From Rhizobium leguminosarum (lineage in GTDB: Bacteria; Pseudomonadota; Alphaproteobacteria; Rhizobiales; Rhizobiaceae): 64,000 nt of DNA. The position numbers were made by a program, and so were the translations under genes. Positions 31,685 to 40,603 of this stretch are shown here, piece by piece (position 1 is the first letter of the stretch; every line of letters starts with the position of its first letter). The notes under the pieces are model-generated. The model did no database searches. It was not told where the DNA came from and saw only the letters and a program-made list of their open reading frames with translations. The stretch is from contig NZ_LWBS01000198.1 in NCBI RefSeq assembly GCF_001652265.1, forward strand, positions 24,622 to 88,621. Direction: 5' to 3'.

Positions 31685-32802
31685 CAGTCGAATCTTCCGG
31701 CGGCGGCATTGGGAACGAGGATGACGAAATCGGCGTCGTTGCGGACGGTGCCGGCACGTTCCCCGGCCATGTTCCCCGAGCCGGTGAAGATATCACCCCG
31801 CGCCGGCCCGACGATCGCCGAACCGGTATCGAGCGCCAGCATCAGCCGGCGGAACGGCCGGCCCTGGTCGAGATGGGTCAGGCTTTCGGCGCGAATGAAA
31901 AACGGAAAGCCGAAGGTATGGATCATCCGGTCGACCGCAAGCGCGCGCCCGGCGAGAAGCGGCACCTTGGCGGCCGCGATCGGACCTGCCTTCGGATCGG
32001 AAACCGGTGCATCACGGAAGAAAATATAAGAGCGGTTGTGCCATAACACTTCGTCGACGCGCTCGGGATTGCGCGCCAGCCAGGCACGGATCGCCTGCAT
32101 CGAAATCTCCGCCTGATCGATCTCGCCGCGCTCGATCAGCAGTTTGCCGATCGCCGAGAAGGGATGGCCGGCTTTCGCCGCATAGGTGATGCGGCCGATA
32201 CGACCATCCTCATAACGCAGGCGGGCAGCACCTTGCACATGCACGAAGAAGACATCCACCTTCGACTTCGCCCAGGCGATTTCGAGGCCGCGGCCTTCGA
32301 GAAAACCCTGATCGATGGCGCGGCGGTCCGGATAGGCAGCGACGCGGCCATCATGCAGACGGCCGAAAGCATAGGCCTTGTCGAGCTCGGCGGGGCGATT
32401 GGCATCGTCGAGATCGATCAGATCGTCCGGACGCCGGTAGAAAGGAAAACGGAAAATTTCGTCCGGCCGCTCCGACACGTCGATATCGGGTTCGTAGAAG
32501 GCGGTGACGAAGCCGGAATTGCCGTCCTTGCGGCGGATCAGAAAGGGCCGACAGTGCGTCTCGAAAAAGCTTCGCGCCGATGCCGGAGATGACGGCGTGA
32601 AATCTTCGGCGGCAGCGAGAAGCGGAAGCAGGTCTTCCGAGCTCAGGCCCAGCGATCCGGTGCGGTACGGTTTGACATCGGTGATCTGCCGGCAGCAGCT
32701 TCGCATGACTTCAAAAAGGCCGGAGGGATCATCATCCTTCCAGCCTTCCAGAGTTTCGAAGCTTATGGCCTGCAGGACGAAGTCCGATGCGTGGTCACTC
32801 AT
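31684..32802 (-). CDS. mltA: MltA-type murein transglycosylase without visible signal peptide
   Basis: A lytic transglycosylase of the MltA family, 372 residues, that cleaves peptidoglycan with anhydro-MurNAc formation. The MltA domain (GFVTAFYEPDIDVS) and the 3D domain carrying the catalytic Asp (LALDTGSAIVGPARGDIFTGSG) are intact. E. coli MltA is a lipoprotein, but here the protein starts MSDHASDFVLQ with no hydrophobic stretch or lipobox, and no earlier in-frame start exists. The start overlaps the tim44-like gene by eight bases. Export by another route or an unrecognised start is possible. Confidence 0.88.
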   Translation of the reverse strand: MSDHASDFVLQAISFETLEGWKDDDPSGLFEVMRSCCRQITDVKPYRTGSLGLSSEDLLPLLAAAEDFTPSSPASARSFFETHCRPFLIRRKDGNSGFVTAFYEPDIDVSERPDEIFRFPFYRRPDDLIDLDDANRPAELDKAYAFGRLHDGRVAAYPDRRAIDQGFLEGRGLEIAWAKSKVDVFFVHVQGAARLRYEDGRIGRITYAAKAGHPFSAIGKLLIERGEIDQAEISMQAIRAWLARNPERVDEVLWHNRSYIFFRDAPVSDPKAGPIAAAKVPLLAGRALAVDRMIHTFGFPFFIRAESLTHLDQGRPFRRLMLALDTGSAIVGPARGDIFTGSGNMAGERAGTVRNDADFVILVPNAAAGRFD

Positions 32803-33499
32803 GTTCCGATTCGGTCGCCACGAGTTTCCAGTTCGGATCGCGCGAGCGGGTGTCGCGGGCGTAGGTCCAGAGGTCGTTGACCTCGGCGACGTTTTCGGCG
32901 TCGCCTTCGATCAGCACATCCGCCTTGTCGTAGGTGGCCGATATCAGCTGGCTGACGATACGCACGGTGATCTGCGCTTCGCTGCCCTTCGTTTCCGCAT
33001 GGGTGATTTCGGCCTTGTCGATGCCGACGAAAGTAGACTTCACTTTCTCGCCCCGGGCTTCGCGCTCGCCGATCGCCGCATCGAACCCGTCGTAGACTTC
33101 GCGCGACAGCAAGTTCTTCAGGGTTTTCCGGTCGCCATCGGCATAGGCCATGACGATCATCTCGTAAGCCATGCGGGCGCCGTTCAGAAACTCCTTCGGG
33201 CTGAAGGCGGGATCGGCCTTGTTCAGCGCGCGCAGCGATTCGTTGAGCGGCGTTCCGGGTGCCGCGAAAGCATCGATGGCAGCGAAGCGATCCTCATCCT
33301 CCGTCGTCGCATCGCGGCGCGGCAGCGTCACGACCTTGCCGGCATCGGCGGCTTCGGCCGGAGCCGCATCCCGCGGCGTATAGAGATCGCGCGGCGGCTT
33401 CTCATTTCCTGTGCGGCGTCCGAGCACGGAGCGGAGCTGAAAGAAAATCAGCACAGCCGCCACCAGGAAAAACAATGTGATGAAGTCGTTCGAACTCAT
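32795..33499 (-). CDS. Tim44/TimA-domain membrane protein
   Basis: A 234-residue protein with one N-terminal membrane segment (residues 6-22, ITLFFLVAAVLIFFQL), a proline- and charge-rich linker, and a C-terminal Tim44-like domain from about residue 95. Bacterial Tim44-domain proteins such as TimA of Caulobacter are inner-membrane proteins of uncertain role, related to the mitochondrial import motor subunit. It heads the mltA-smr-xre operon and is divergent from fxsA. Confidence 0.88.
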   Translation of the reverse strand: MSSNDFITLFFLVAAVLIFFQLRSVLGRRTGNEKPPRDLYTPRDAAPAEAADAGKVVTLPRRDATTEDEDRFAAIDAFAAPGTPLNESLRALNKADPAFSPKEFLNGARMAYEMIVMAYADGDRKTLKNLLSREVYDGFDAAIGEREARGEKVKSTFVGIDKAEITHAETKGSEAQITVRIVSQLISATYDKADVLIEGDAENVAEVNDLWTYARDTRSRDPNWKLVATESEHE

Positions 33500-33621
33500 A
33501 TCGTATCGCAGCCGCCGTTAACATCTCTGATTTGTACTCCCATATAGTCTGCCTATACAGATGATTCAAATGATGGCTGGCATCTTCGCCGGCGCCAAGA
33601 GGAGACCGGTGAGCCCGGGAC

Positions 33622-34137
33622 ATGACCGACATGCGTTTTTCGATCCTGCCAGCTTTCATTCTGCTGTTGCCGCTCGCCGAAATTGCCGGTTTCGTCGTCG
33701 TCGGCCGGGCGATCGGATTGTGGTTGACGCTCGCGCTCGTCATGCTGGGTTTCGTTCTCGGCGTGGTTCTGCTGCGCCGGCAGGGCATTGGCATTTTGCG
33801 CCAAATGTCGAGCGAAGGACGAAATGGGGTGATGCCGGGCCGCGATCTGCTGCGGCCGGCGATGAACGTCATTGCCTCGCTGCTCCTGATCATTCCCGGC
33901 TTCCTCACAGATGTCATCGCGATCCTCATTCTCATTCCGCCGGTGCGCGATCTCGTCTGGCGGGCGATCGCCAAACGCTTCGTCGTCGTCAATGCCAAGG
34001 GCAGCTCTTCCTCTGGCCCGCAGCCCGATTTCCGCGACCGCAAGCCGAACTCGAAGGTGGTCGATCTCGACGAGGAGGACTATCATAGAGAGCCGGATCG
34101 CAACTCGCCGTGGTCCGGCAAGCATCTCGGCAACTAG
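33622..34137 (+). CDS. fxsA: FxsA family membrane protein
   Basis: A 171-residue inner-membrane protein with hydrophobic segments at about 6-26, 29-49 and 78-105, and a soluble, charged C-terminus. The family motif LPLAEIAGFVVVG and the repeated PGFLTD element match FxsA, whose E. coli member eases F-plasmid exclusion of phage T7. Its normal role is unknown. The start could also be the ATG at 33631. Divergent from the tim44-like gene. Confidence 0.88.
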   Translation: MTDMRFSILPAFILLLPLAEIAGFVVVGRAIGLWLTLALVMLGFVLGVVLLRRQGIGILRQMSSEGRNGVMPGRDLLRPAMNVIASLLLIIPGFLTDVIAILILIPPVRDLVWRAIAKRFVVVNAKGSSSSGPQPDFRDRKPNSKVVDLDEEDYHREPDRNSPWSGKHLGN

Positions 34138-34238
34138 GGCACTGCGGCTGATCAACCGCGCCAATCGCCCAGGGTTGTAAGCCCTTCCCTGAAATGTTAG
34201 ATGGCGGCACCATTCCCATGCCCCTCGAGGAAAAGCCA

Positions 34239-34721
34239 ATGGCAGACGATAACAACACCAACGGTGCGGCCAACCCCACCCTTTCGATCCTTGCGCAATA
34301 TACCAAGGATCTGTCCTTCGAAAATCCGGGTGCGCCGCGTTCGCTGCAGGCCCGCGACAAGGCGCCGACGATCAACATCAATGTGAACGTCAACGCCAAC
34401 CCGCTTTCCGATACGGATTTCGATGTCGTGCTGTCGCTGAATGCCGAAGCCAAGGACGGCGACAAGACGGTTTTCCATGCCGAACTCACCTATGGCGGCG
34501 TCTTCCGCGTTGCCGGTTTCCCGCAGGAACACATGCTGCCGGTTCTCTTCATCGAATGCCCGCGCATGCTCTTCCCCTTCGCTCGTCAGATCATCGCCGA
34601 CGTCACCCGCAACGGCGGTTTCCCGCCGCTGATGATCGACCCGATCGACTTCACGCAGATGTTCGCTCAGCGCGTTGCCGAAGAACAGGCCCGCGCCAAG
34701 GTTCAGGCCGTTCCGAACTGA
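34239..34721 (+). CDS. secB: Protein-export chaperone SecB
   Basis: A tetrameric cytosolic chaperone that keeps presecretory proteins unfolded for SecA; 160 residues. Core motifs [25 protein letters not shown] and [35 protein letters not shown] match the family. The ATG at 34239 follows a GAGG site and gives the typical start; an in-frame ATG at 34194 would add 15 residues. It has its own terminator. Confidence 0.97.
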   Translation: MADDNNTNGAANPTLSILAQYTKDLSFENPGAPRSLQARDKAPTININVNVNANPLSDTDFDVVLSLNAEAKDGDKTVFHAELTYGGVFRVAGFPQEHMLPVLFIECPRMLFPFARQIIADVTRNGGFPPLMIDPIDFTQMFAQRVAEEQARAKVQAVPN

Positions 34722-34747
34722 CCGGATCTTTCTTGGCTGAAATGCGG

Positions 34748-34777
34748 ATGCCCGGGCTGGTCCCGGGCATTTTCTAT
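34748..34777 (+). terminator. Rho-independent terminator of secB
   Basis: The stem ATGCCCGGG / CCCGGGCAT with a five-base loop, then TTTCTATT. It lies between the convergent secB and dnaQ. Confidence 0.85.
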
Positions 34778-34788
34778 TGAGGGCCGCT

Positions 34789-35511
34789 TTAATCGAGGTT
34801 GGCGTATTTCGCCCAGACGCTTTTTTCACCGAGCTTGGCGACGAGCGCCTCATGCGCCTGCTCCTCGGTTTGGCTGAGGCGCGGGGCGAGCGGCCGGGGC
34901 CGCTCGAGCACGGCGGCAATTACCACATCGTCTTCCATCGCCATGTCACCGCGATCTGCCCGGTTGGACTTGCCGACCATGCCGAGGCCGAGGGCTGCCT
35001 GTCTACCGCCGATCATCTCGATATAAACTTCGGCAAGCAGTTCGGAGTCGAGCAGCGCGCCGTGTTTGGTACGGTGCGAATTATCGATGCCGTAGCGCCG
35101 GCAAAGCGCATCGAGCGAATTTGGTCCCATCGGGTGTTTGCGCCGCGCCATCGACAGCGTGTCGAGCACCCGTTCCGGCAGGATCGGCGGTAAACCGATC
35201 CGCGCGAATTCCGCGTTGATGAAGCCCATATCGAAGGTGGCGTTATGGGCAATCCACTTCGCATCGCCGAAGAAGGTAAGGATTCGTTCGGCAACCTCGG
35301 CGAAAGGCTGCTTGTCCTTCAGGAATTCATCGGTGATGCCGTGCACGGCGAGCGCATCCGGATGAACCTTCTGGTCTCCAGGATTGATGAAGATATGGAT
35401 CGTATTGCCCGTGGGGAAATGATTGAAGAGCTCGATGCCGCCGATTTCGATGATGCGGTCGGCGCGGTTGTCGAGGCCGGTTGTTTCCGTATCGAAGATG
35501 ATCTCACGCAT
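34789..35511 (-). CDS. dnaQ: DNA polymerase III epsilon subunit (proofreading exonuclease)
   Basis: A 3'-5' proofreading exonuclease of 240 residues. The DEDDh motifs are present: IIFDTETTGL, WIAHNATFDMGF and the final HGALLDSELLAEVY. The ATG at 35511 matches the family start; the gene overlaps coaE by eight bases. The aroE-coaE-dnaQ order next to the origin is conserved in alphaproteobacteria. Confidence 0.96.
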   Translation of the reverse strand: MREIIFDTETTGLDNRADRIIEIGGIELFNHFPTGNTIHIFINPGDQKVHPDALAVHGITDEFLKDKQPFAEVAERILTFFGDAKWIAHNATFDMGFINAEFARIGLPPILPERVLDTLSMARRKHPMGPNSLDALCRRYGIDNSHRTKHGALLDSELLAEVYIEMIGGRQAALGLGMVGKSNRADRGDMAMEDDVVIAAVLERPRPLAPRLSQTEEQAHEALVAKLGEKSVWAKYANLD

Positions 35512-36115
35512 TCCGGAAATCTCCCTTGGCAATCCGCGTTTTCAGGTCGGCGACGATCTCAAGCACTCGTTCCCTCGTCGCCGCGATACTGTGACTAGTG
35601 TCGACCAGATAATCGGCCCGCCGCCGTTTTTCGGCGTCCGGCGTCTGGCGGGCGAGAATCATGTCGAATTTTTCCTCGGTCATGTCTTCGCGCGCAAGCA
35701 CCCTTTGGCGCTGAATCTGTGGATCAGTGCTGACGACGACGATCACATCCACTCTTGCCTCGGCGCCGGTTTCGAAAAGTAATGGAATATCGAGCAGTAC
35801 CATATCGGCGCCGGCGGCGCGTTGTCGCTCCAGAAATTCCGTCTCGCGTTTGCGAACCAGCGGATGGACGATCGCTTCCAGGCGTTTGAAGCCGTCAGGA
35901 TCAAGAGCGAGCTGGCGACCGAGTTCATGCCGGTCGACTGCTCCATCTTTCATCGTGCCGGGGAAGGCAGCATTCACCAGGGGTGCAGCCTCGCCGGCAT
36001 AGAGATCGTGGACCACGGCATCCGAATCATTCGCCGGGATTCCTGTATCGGCGAAGAGCTTTGCCGCCGTCGATTTTCCCATTCCGATGGAGCCGGTGAG
36101 ACCAATCTTCAGCAT
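35504..36115 (-). CDS. coaE: Dephospho-CoA kinase
   Basis: Catalyses the last step of coenzyme A synthesis. The 203-residue P-loop kinase begins [21 protein letters not shown], with the substrate motif DSDAVVHDLY and the DIPLLFETG motif. The start ATG shares a base with the aroE stop (TGATG), so the genes are translationally coupled. Confidence 0.96.
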   Translation of the reverse strand: MLKIGLTGSIGMGKSTAAKLFADTGIPANDSDAVVHDLYAGEAAPLVNAAFPGTMKDGAVDRHELGRQLALDPDGFKRLEAIVHPLVRKRETEFLERQRAAGADMVLLDIPLLFETGAEARVDVIVVVSTDPQIQRQRVLAREDMTEEKFDMILARQTPDAEKRRRADYLVDTSHSIAATRERVLEIVADLKTRIAKGDFRNA

Positions 36116-36972
36116 CAGTGTGCTTCCATATCCGCGATGATGAGCGCGCGTAGCGCCGCGTCGACGATGGGACGCTGGCCGAACCATTTCTCGAATCCGG
36201 GCACGGCCTGGTGCAAGAGCATGCCGAGACCATCGACGATGGGAAATCCTTGCTCTTCCGCCTGTGCCAGGATCGGCGTCTTCAACGGCACGTAAACGAT
36301 ATCGGTGACGACGGCATCGGCTGCAAGAGGCGAGAAATCGAGTTGCGGCGCCGCCTCGCCGTCCATGCCGAGCGAGGTGGTGTTGATGAAGAGGCCGGCG
36401 CCTTTCATCACTTCGGCAAGCGCACCGGCCGGATGGGCCCAAACACGCGGGCCAAAACGATCCGCGAGTTCGCGCGCGCGTTCGACGGTGCGATTGACGA
36501 CATGGATCTCCTTGAAATCGCGATCACGGACCGCCTGGATGATCGCGCGGCTGGCGCCACCGGCGCCGAAGACGACGGCCGTGCCATGCCGGTCCCAGCC
36601 GGGATGGCGTTCGTCGAGATTGGCGATGAAGCCGCGACCGTCGGTATTCGTCGCATGCAGGGCGCCATCCTCCAGCCAGAGCGTATTCGAGGCGCCGAGT
36701 TCGCGCGACAGTGCGTCCGGCTTGTCAGCGAGCCGGAACGCCAATTCCTTGTGGGGAATGGTCACATTACCTCCGGTAAAGCCGGAACTGCCATCCTTTA
36801 ACGAGTGAATGAAATCGGGAAAGGCCTCGGGTGCCACTTCATGAGCGCGATAACTGCCTGGCAGGCCAAGCGTCTTCAACCAATATCGGTGGATCAATGG
36901 CGAGCGCGAATGCTTGATGGGAAAGCCCGTGACAAACGCTTTCGGCCCGAATGTTTCACGTGAATCACCCAT
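36115..36972 (-). CDS. aroE: Shikimate dehydrogenase
   Basis: An NADPH-dependent enzyme of aromatic amino acid synthesis, 285 residues. Substrate motif [13 protein letters not shown], catalytic Lys and Asp regions NVTIPHKE and NTDGRGF, and the nucleotide loop [11 protein letters not shown] are visible. Its first codons (Asp-Ser-Arg-Glu-Thr) are encoded by a parS-like site that also contains the stop of maf; it overlaps maf by eight bases. Confidence 0.97.
   Translation of the reverse strand: MGDSRETFGPKAFVTGFPIKHSRSPLIHRYWLKTLGLPGSYRAHEVAPEAFPDFIHSLKDGSSGFTGGNVTIPHKELAFRLADKPDALSRELGASNTLWLEDGALHATNTDGRGFIANLDERHPGWDRHGTAVVFGAGGASRAIIQAVRDRDFKEIHVVNRTVERARELADRFGPRVWAHPAGALAEVMKGAGLFINTTSLGMDGEAAPQLDFSPLAADAVVTDIVYVPLKTPILAQAEEQGFPIVDGLGMLLHQAVPGFEKWFGQRPIVDAALRALIIADMEAH
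36952..36967 (-). promoter_or_regulatory. parS-like ParB-binding site 1 (aroE/maf overlap)
   Basis: Reads TGATTCACGTGAAACA on the minus strand, one mismatch from the universal parS TGTTTCACGTGAAACA. It lies about 1.5 kb left of the proposed oriC. Its first three bases are the maf stop codon and the rest encodes the N-terminus of AroE. Confidence 0.85.
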
Positions 36973-37564
36973 CGATTGCTCCCAGTTCTCGCAGTTTTTT
37001 TAAGAGCGGCAGCATCGGCAGGCCGAGAATGGTGAAATAGTCACCCTGGATCTCTTCGAAAAGCTGGATGCCCTCCCCCTCCAATTGATAGGCGCCGACG
37101 CTGGAAAGCGCCCGTTCGCCAACCCGGGTCAGATGCCTGGCGATGAACTCCGCCGTCAGCGGCCGCATCGTCAGCTCGGCATGGGCGAGATGTTCCCACA
37201 AGACCACGCCATCGCTGACGATGGCGACGGCGCTGTTCAATCGGTGGCTTACGCCCGAAAGGGCTTGAAGATGACTAGCCGCGTCGGCCAGGTCTTTCGG
37301 CTTATGGAAGACGCTGTCGCCGAGCGACATCGTTTGATCCGAACCGATGACCAGGCCACCCGGAAAACGGCTGCTGACTTCCTCGGCCTTGGCCCTGGCC
37401 AGGACGAGGGCCACGGCATCAGGCTTAGCGCCAGCTTTCTCCAGCGGCGCTCCTACCGCCCGTTCATCGATCCTTGCGGCATGTGCCTCGAAGGCCAGAC
37501 CGGCATTTTCCATCAGCATCCGGCGAAAGGGACTCGACGATGCAAGGATGAGTTTCGGCGTCAT
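36965..37564 (-). CDS. maf: Maf family nucleoside triphosphate pyrophosphatase
   Basis: A housekeeping NTP pyrophosphatase of 199 residues that probably removes modified nucleotides such as m7GTP or m5UTP. The N-terminal [15 protein letters not shown] and the motif [10 protein letters not shown] are characteristic. The substrate subtype (YhdE or YceF) is not settled. It sits in the left arm of genes reading away from the origin. Confidence 0.93.
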   Translation of the reverse strand: MTPKLILASSSPFRRMLMENAGLAFEAHAARIDERAVGAPLEKAGAKPDAVALVLARAKAEEVSSRFPGGLVIGSDQTMSLGDSVFHKPKDLADAASHLQALSGVSHRLNSAVAIVSDGVVLWEHLAHAELTMRPLTAEFIARHLTRVGERALSSVGAYQLEGEGIQLFEEIQGDYFTILGLPMLPLLKKLRELGAIDG

Positions 37565-37597
37565 GGGTTCCTCGGCGTGCGGGCTTTCCGTCAGCGC

Positions 37598-38419
37598 TTA
37601 GCGCAGCTTCGGCCGCAGGGCAACGATTGCCGCGGCCGTTTCCTCGATTGAGCGGCGGGTGACGTCGATCAGCGGCCAGTTATGGCGGGCGCAAAGCGAG
37701 CGGGCATATTTCAGCTCCTCCGAAATCGCGGCGCGATCAGTGTAGTGTTCGCGATCGAAGCCCTGCGTCACGCCGAGCACACGATTTTCCCGCACCTGGG
37801 AAATACGGTCGGTGGTGGCGATCAGGCAGACGATCAGCGGTTTGCTCGCGACGAAGAGGCTCTCCGGCAATGGCACACCATAGACGATCGGAATGTTCGC
37901 CGTCTTGATGCCGCGGTTGGCGAGGTAGATGCTGGTCGGTGTTTTCGACGTACGGCTGATACCGATGATCACGACATCGGCGTCGTTGTAGTCGTCAGGC
38001 ATCTGGCCGTCATCGTGATCCATGGTGAAATTCAGCGCTTCGATGCGCGCGAAATAGCCGGCATTCATCACATGCTGGGCCCCGACCCGACGGCGCAACG
38101 GAGCGCCGAGATAGATCTGGAAGGCATTCATCACCGGCTCCAGCACATTCACCGAGGCGACGCCCATCTCGATGCAACGCTCATCGATCAGGCTTGCAAG
38201 CTCCCGGTCGACAATGGTGTAGAGCACGATGCCGGGGGCGTCATCGATCGCCTGCAGAACCGGCAGCAGCTGCTTGCGATTGCGGATCAACGGATAGACA
38301 TGTTCGATCGGCTGCGCTGATCTGAATTGCGCCGACGCGGCGCGCCCGGCCGAGATCAGAGTCTCTCCCGTTGAGTCAGAAATCAGATGCAGATGGAAGA
38401 AGTTCGTTCTGTTCTCCAC
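37598..38419 (-). CDS. Pyruvate, phosphate dikinase regulatory protein (DUF299)
   Basis: A bifunctional kinase/phosphorylase of the PPSR/PDRP family, 273 residues, that switches pyruvate phosphate dikinase or PEP synthase by ADP-dependent threonine phosphorylation. Family motifs are the N-terminal [11 protein letters not shown] and the P-loop-like [18 protein letters not shown]. It is the first gene to the left of oriC; this PPSR-oriC-hemE order is familiar from alphaproteobacteria. Confidence 0.93.
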   Translation of the reverse strand: MENRTNFFHLHLISDSTGETLISAGRAASAQFRSAQPIEHVYPLIRNRKQLLPVLQAIDDAPGIVLYTIVDRELASLIDERCIEMGVASVNVLEPVMNAFQIYLGAPLRRRVGAQHVMNAGYFARIEALNFTMDHDDGQMPDDYNDADVVIIGISRTSKTPTSIYLANRGIKTANIPIVYGVPLPESLFVASKPLIVCLIATTDRISQVRENRVLGVTQGFDREHYTDRAAISEELKYARSLCARHNWPLIDVTRRSIEETAAAIVALRPKLR

Positions 38420-38504
38420 GCTATTTTCCGCTGCCTGTTGAAAAGACTGGATGAAACAGAGCTACGGCGGCGAGGCAGTCTCCGGCAAGGGAAAACATGC
38501 CTCC

Positions 38505-38513
38505 TTATCCACA
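38505..38513 (+). promoter_or_regulatory. DnaA box, perfect consensus
   Basis: TTATCCACA, identical to the DnaA-box consensus, inside the probable oriC. Confidence 0.85.
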
Positions 38514-38582
38514 TTTCGGATTTTGCGGGTCGGTTTTGATTGGCCCTGTGGACGATGGGGAAGAGATCTATTTGTCGAAAGC

Positions 38583-38602
38583 CTATCCACAGCCTATCCA
38601 CA
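38583..38602 (+). promoter_or_regulatory. Tandem pair of DnaA boxes
   Basis: Two copies of CTATCCACA start 11 bases apart, so they face the same side of the helix, which would favour cooperative DnaA binding. Each differs from TTATCCACA in one base. Confidence 0.8.
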
Positions 38603-38820
38603 GCTATAAGAAAAATTGCCGATCCGGAAGGATTTGGAATCATTTTCAGATTCGGCTTCTCCCCGAGATTCGGACGAGATGGACAAATCTTTCGGATGTT
38701 GTTTTGCAGGCGCGCGACAAATGGCGACGGCAGTGGATGGATTTTAATCCTTGATAGTCACCGACTCTAAGAAATAGAAACCTTTTAAAATATCTTTGAT
38801 TTTTTATAGGGAAGAAGCGC

Positions 38821-39867
38821 TTGAGCGATACGCGCCGAAAGATCATGAGGGTTTTGAGCGGCGAGAGCCTCTCCCCTCCTCCTCTCTGGCTGATGAGACA
38901 GGCAGGACGTTATCTCCCGGAATATAGGGAGACGCGGGCAAAGGCAGGGAGTTTTCTCGATCTCTGCTACACGCCTGAGTACGCCGTCGAAGTGACATTG
39001 CAGCCGATCCGCCGCTATGGCTTCGATGCGGCCATACTGTTTTCCGATATCTTGGTCATTCCCGATGCAATGAAACGGAATGTGCGGTTCACCGAGGGCC
39101 ATGGCCCGGAGATGGATCCGATCGATGAAGCCGGGATCGGCAGATTGAATGGCGAAGAGGTTGTCGATTATCTCAGGCCGGTTCTGGAGACGGTGCGGCG
39201 GCTGCGGGAGGAGTTGCCAGTCGAGACGACGCTGCTCGGCTTCTGCGGCGCGCCCTGGACGGTTGCGACCTACATGATTGCCGGGCACGGCACGCCGGAT
39301 CAGGCTCCTGCGCGTCTCTTCGCCTACAGGCATCCCCGCGCGTTCGAGCATCTGCTGATGCTGCTTGCCGACGTATCAGCCGATTATCTCGTCGCCCAGA
39401 TCGATGCCGGCGCCGATGCCGTGCAGATCTTCGATTCCTGGGCTGGCGTTCTCGGCGAGAAGGAGTTCGAAGCGTTTGCGATCAGGCCGGTTGCGCGGAT
39501 GATTGCTTCCGTCAAGTCGCAACGGCCACATGCTCGCATCATCGCTTTTGCCAAGGGCGCCGGCTACCAGCTGAAAACCTATCGTCAGAAGACGGGTGCT
39601 GATGCGATCGGCCTCGACTGGTCGGTGCCGCTGGCCTTTGCCGCCGAGCTTCAGAAAGACGGACCGGTTCAGGGCAATCTCGATCCGATGCGCGTCGTTG
39701 CCGGCGGCCGGGCACTGGAAGAGGGCATCGACGATATTTTGCAGCATCTCGGCAATGGACCACTGATCTTCAATCTCGGTCACGGCATTACGCCGCAGGC
39801 CGACCCCGACCATGTGCGTCTGCTGGTCGATCACGTGCGAGGTGGGCGCGTGCGAGGCGGGGCGTGA
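38821..39867 (+). CDS. hemE: Uroporphyrinogen decarboxylase
   Basis: Converts uroporphyrinogen III to coproporphyrinogen III in haem synthesis; 348 residues. The family signature [18 protein letters not shown] is near the N-terminus and [13 protein letters not shown] in the middle. The start is TTG at 38821, with an AGGGAAG ribosome site; no ATG in frame gives a full N-terminus. The promoter must lie within oriC, so transcription could influence initiation. hemJ follows two bases after the stop. Confidence 0.97.
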   Translation: MSDTRRKIMRVLSGESLSPPPLWLMRQAGRYLPEYRETRAKAGSFLDLCYTPEYAVEVTLQPIRRYGFDAAILFSDILVIPDAMKRNVRFTEGHGPEMDPIDEAGIGRLNGEEVVDYLRPVLETVRRLREELPVETTLLGFCGAPWTVATYMIAGHGTPDQAPARLFAYRHPRAFEHLLMLLADVSADYLVAQIDAGADAVQIFDSWAGVLGEKEFEAFAIRPVARMIASVKSQRPHARIIAFAKGAGYQLKTYRQKTGADAIGLDWSVPLAFAAELQKDGPVQGNLDPMRVVAGGRALEEGIDDILQHLGNGPLIFNLGHGITPQADPDHVRLLVDHVRGGRVRGGA

Positions 39868-39869
39868 CG

Positions 39870-40406
39870 ATGGAAAAGCAAACCGATCGGAGATCTGGCG
39901 CTTACGCCCGGCGCCGGGCCCATTTTGCGCTGGTCTTCTTTGCGCTAATGGCGGTCGGGCTTTTTGCTTGGAACCCCGATAATCTCTACCTCTGGATCAA
40001 GGCGCTGCACATCATCGCGGTCATTTCCTGGATGGCCGGGCTGTTCTATATGCCGCGGCTGTTCATCTATCACACCGATGCGGAGCCCGGTTCGGTGCAA
40101 TCGGAAACCTTCAAGGTGATGGAGCGTCGGCTGCTTCGAATCATCATGACGCCGGCGATGATGTTGACGTGGATTCTCGGCCTCTATCTCGCCTGGTCGG
40201 TCTATGGATTCCAGGGCGGCTGGCTGCATGCCAAGATCGGTCTCGTCGTGCTGCTGACCGGTGTTCATATGTTCTTCAGCCGCGCCGTTGGAGCCTTTGA
40301 GCGGGATGAAAATCGCCGCTCGGCGCGTTATTGGCGGTTCATGAACGAGGCGCCGACGGTGCTGATGATCGTGATCGTCATCCTCGTCGTGGTAAAGCCG
40401 TTCTGA
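39870..40406 (+). CDS. hemJ: Protoporphyrinogen oxidase HemJ
   Basis: A small integral membrane enzyme that oxidises protoporphyrinogen IX, used by most alphaproteobacteria in place of HemG or HemY. The protein of about 178 residues has four or five membrane segments and the conserved His in KALHIIAVISWMAGLFYMPRLF. The ATG at 39870 is preferred; a GTG at 39864 overlaps the hemE stop. It forms a two-gene haem operon with hemE. Confidence 0.93.
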   Translation: MEKQTDRRSGAYARRRAHFALVFFALMAVGLFAWNPDNLYLWIKALHIIAVISWMAGLFYMPRLFIYHTDAEPGSVQSETFKVMERRLLRIIMTPAMMLTWILGLYLAWSVYGFQGGWLHAKIGLVVLLTGVHMFFSRAVGAFERDENRRSARYWRFMNEAPTVLMIVIVILVVVKPF

Positions 40407-40603
40407 GGAAAATCGGCTTCAGGTTAAATTTGCTTCATTTTAAGCAGCCCTCTTGCGGCAGCGATTGCGAGTCGCTATTTTCCGCGCATCTCATCTACGT
40501 GGCATGTGTGTAGAGTTCAGTCGTCTGCGAGCCCTTTCGCGGTACCGAATACGACCCAACATCGCCTTTCCCCTTTGAAATTGAAAAGAGTATTGGTCAC
40601 TTC
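40407..40603 (+). other. Leader region before rho
   Basis: 197 bases between hemJ and rho. It contains a small imperfect hairpin near 40460-40480 (AGCGA...TCGCT) and CTTT-rich stretches, but no terminator with a T-run and no motif I can name. Rho often controls its own leader, so this is the likely place for such control, without direct sequence proof. Confidence 0.35.

Larger units (their letters stand above)
38420..38820. other. Probable chromosomal origin of replication (oriC)
   Basis: A 401-base gap between divergent PPSR-family and hemE genes. It holds DnaA-box matches: TTATCCACA at 38505-38513, TCGTCCACA (complement) at 38547-38555, and CTATCCACA at 38583-38591 and 38594-38602. Four GANTC methylation sites lie at 38637, 38649, 38667 and 38763. 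A 40-base block at 38769-38808 has only six G or C and could be the unwinding element. Position next to hemE is the known oriC site in Caulobacter and Sinorhizobium, and parS/parAB lie nearby. Function is inferred. Confidence 0.85.
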
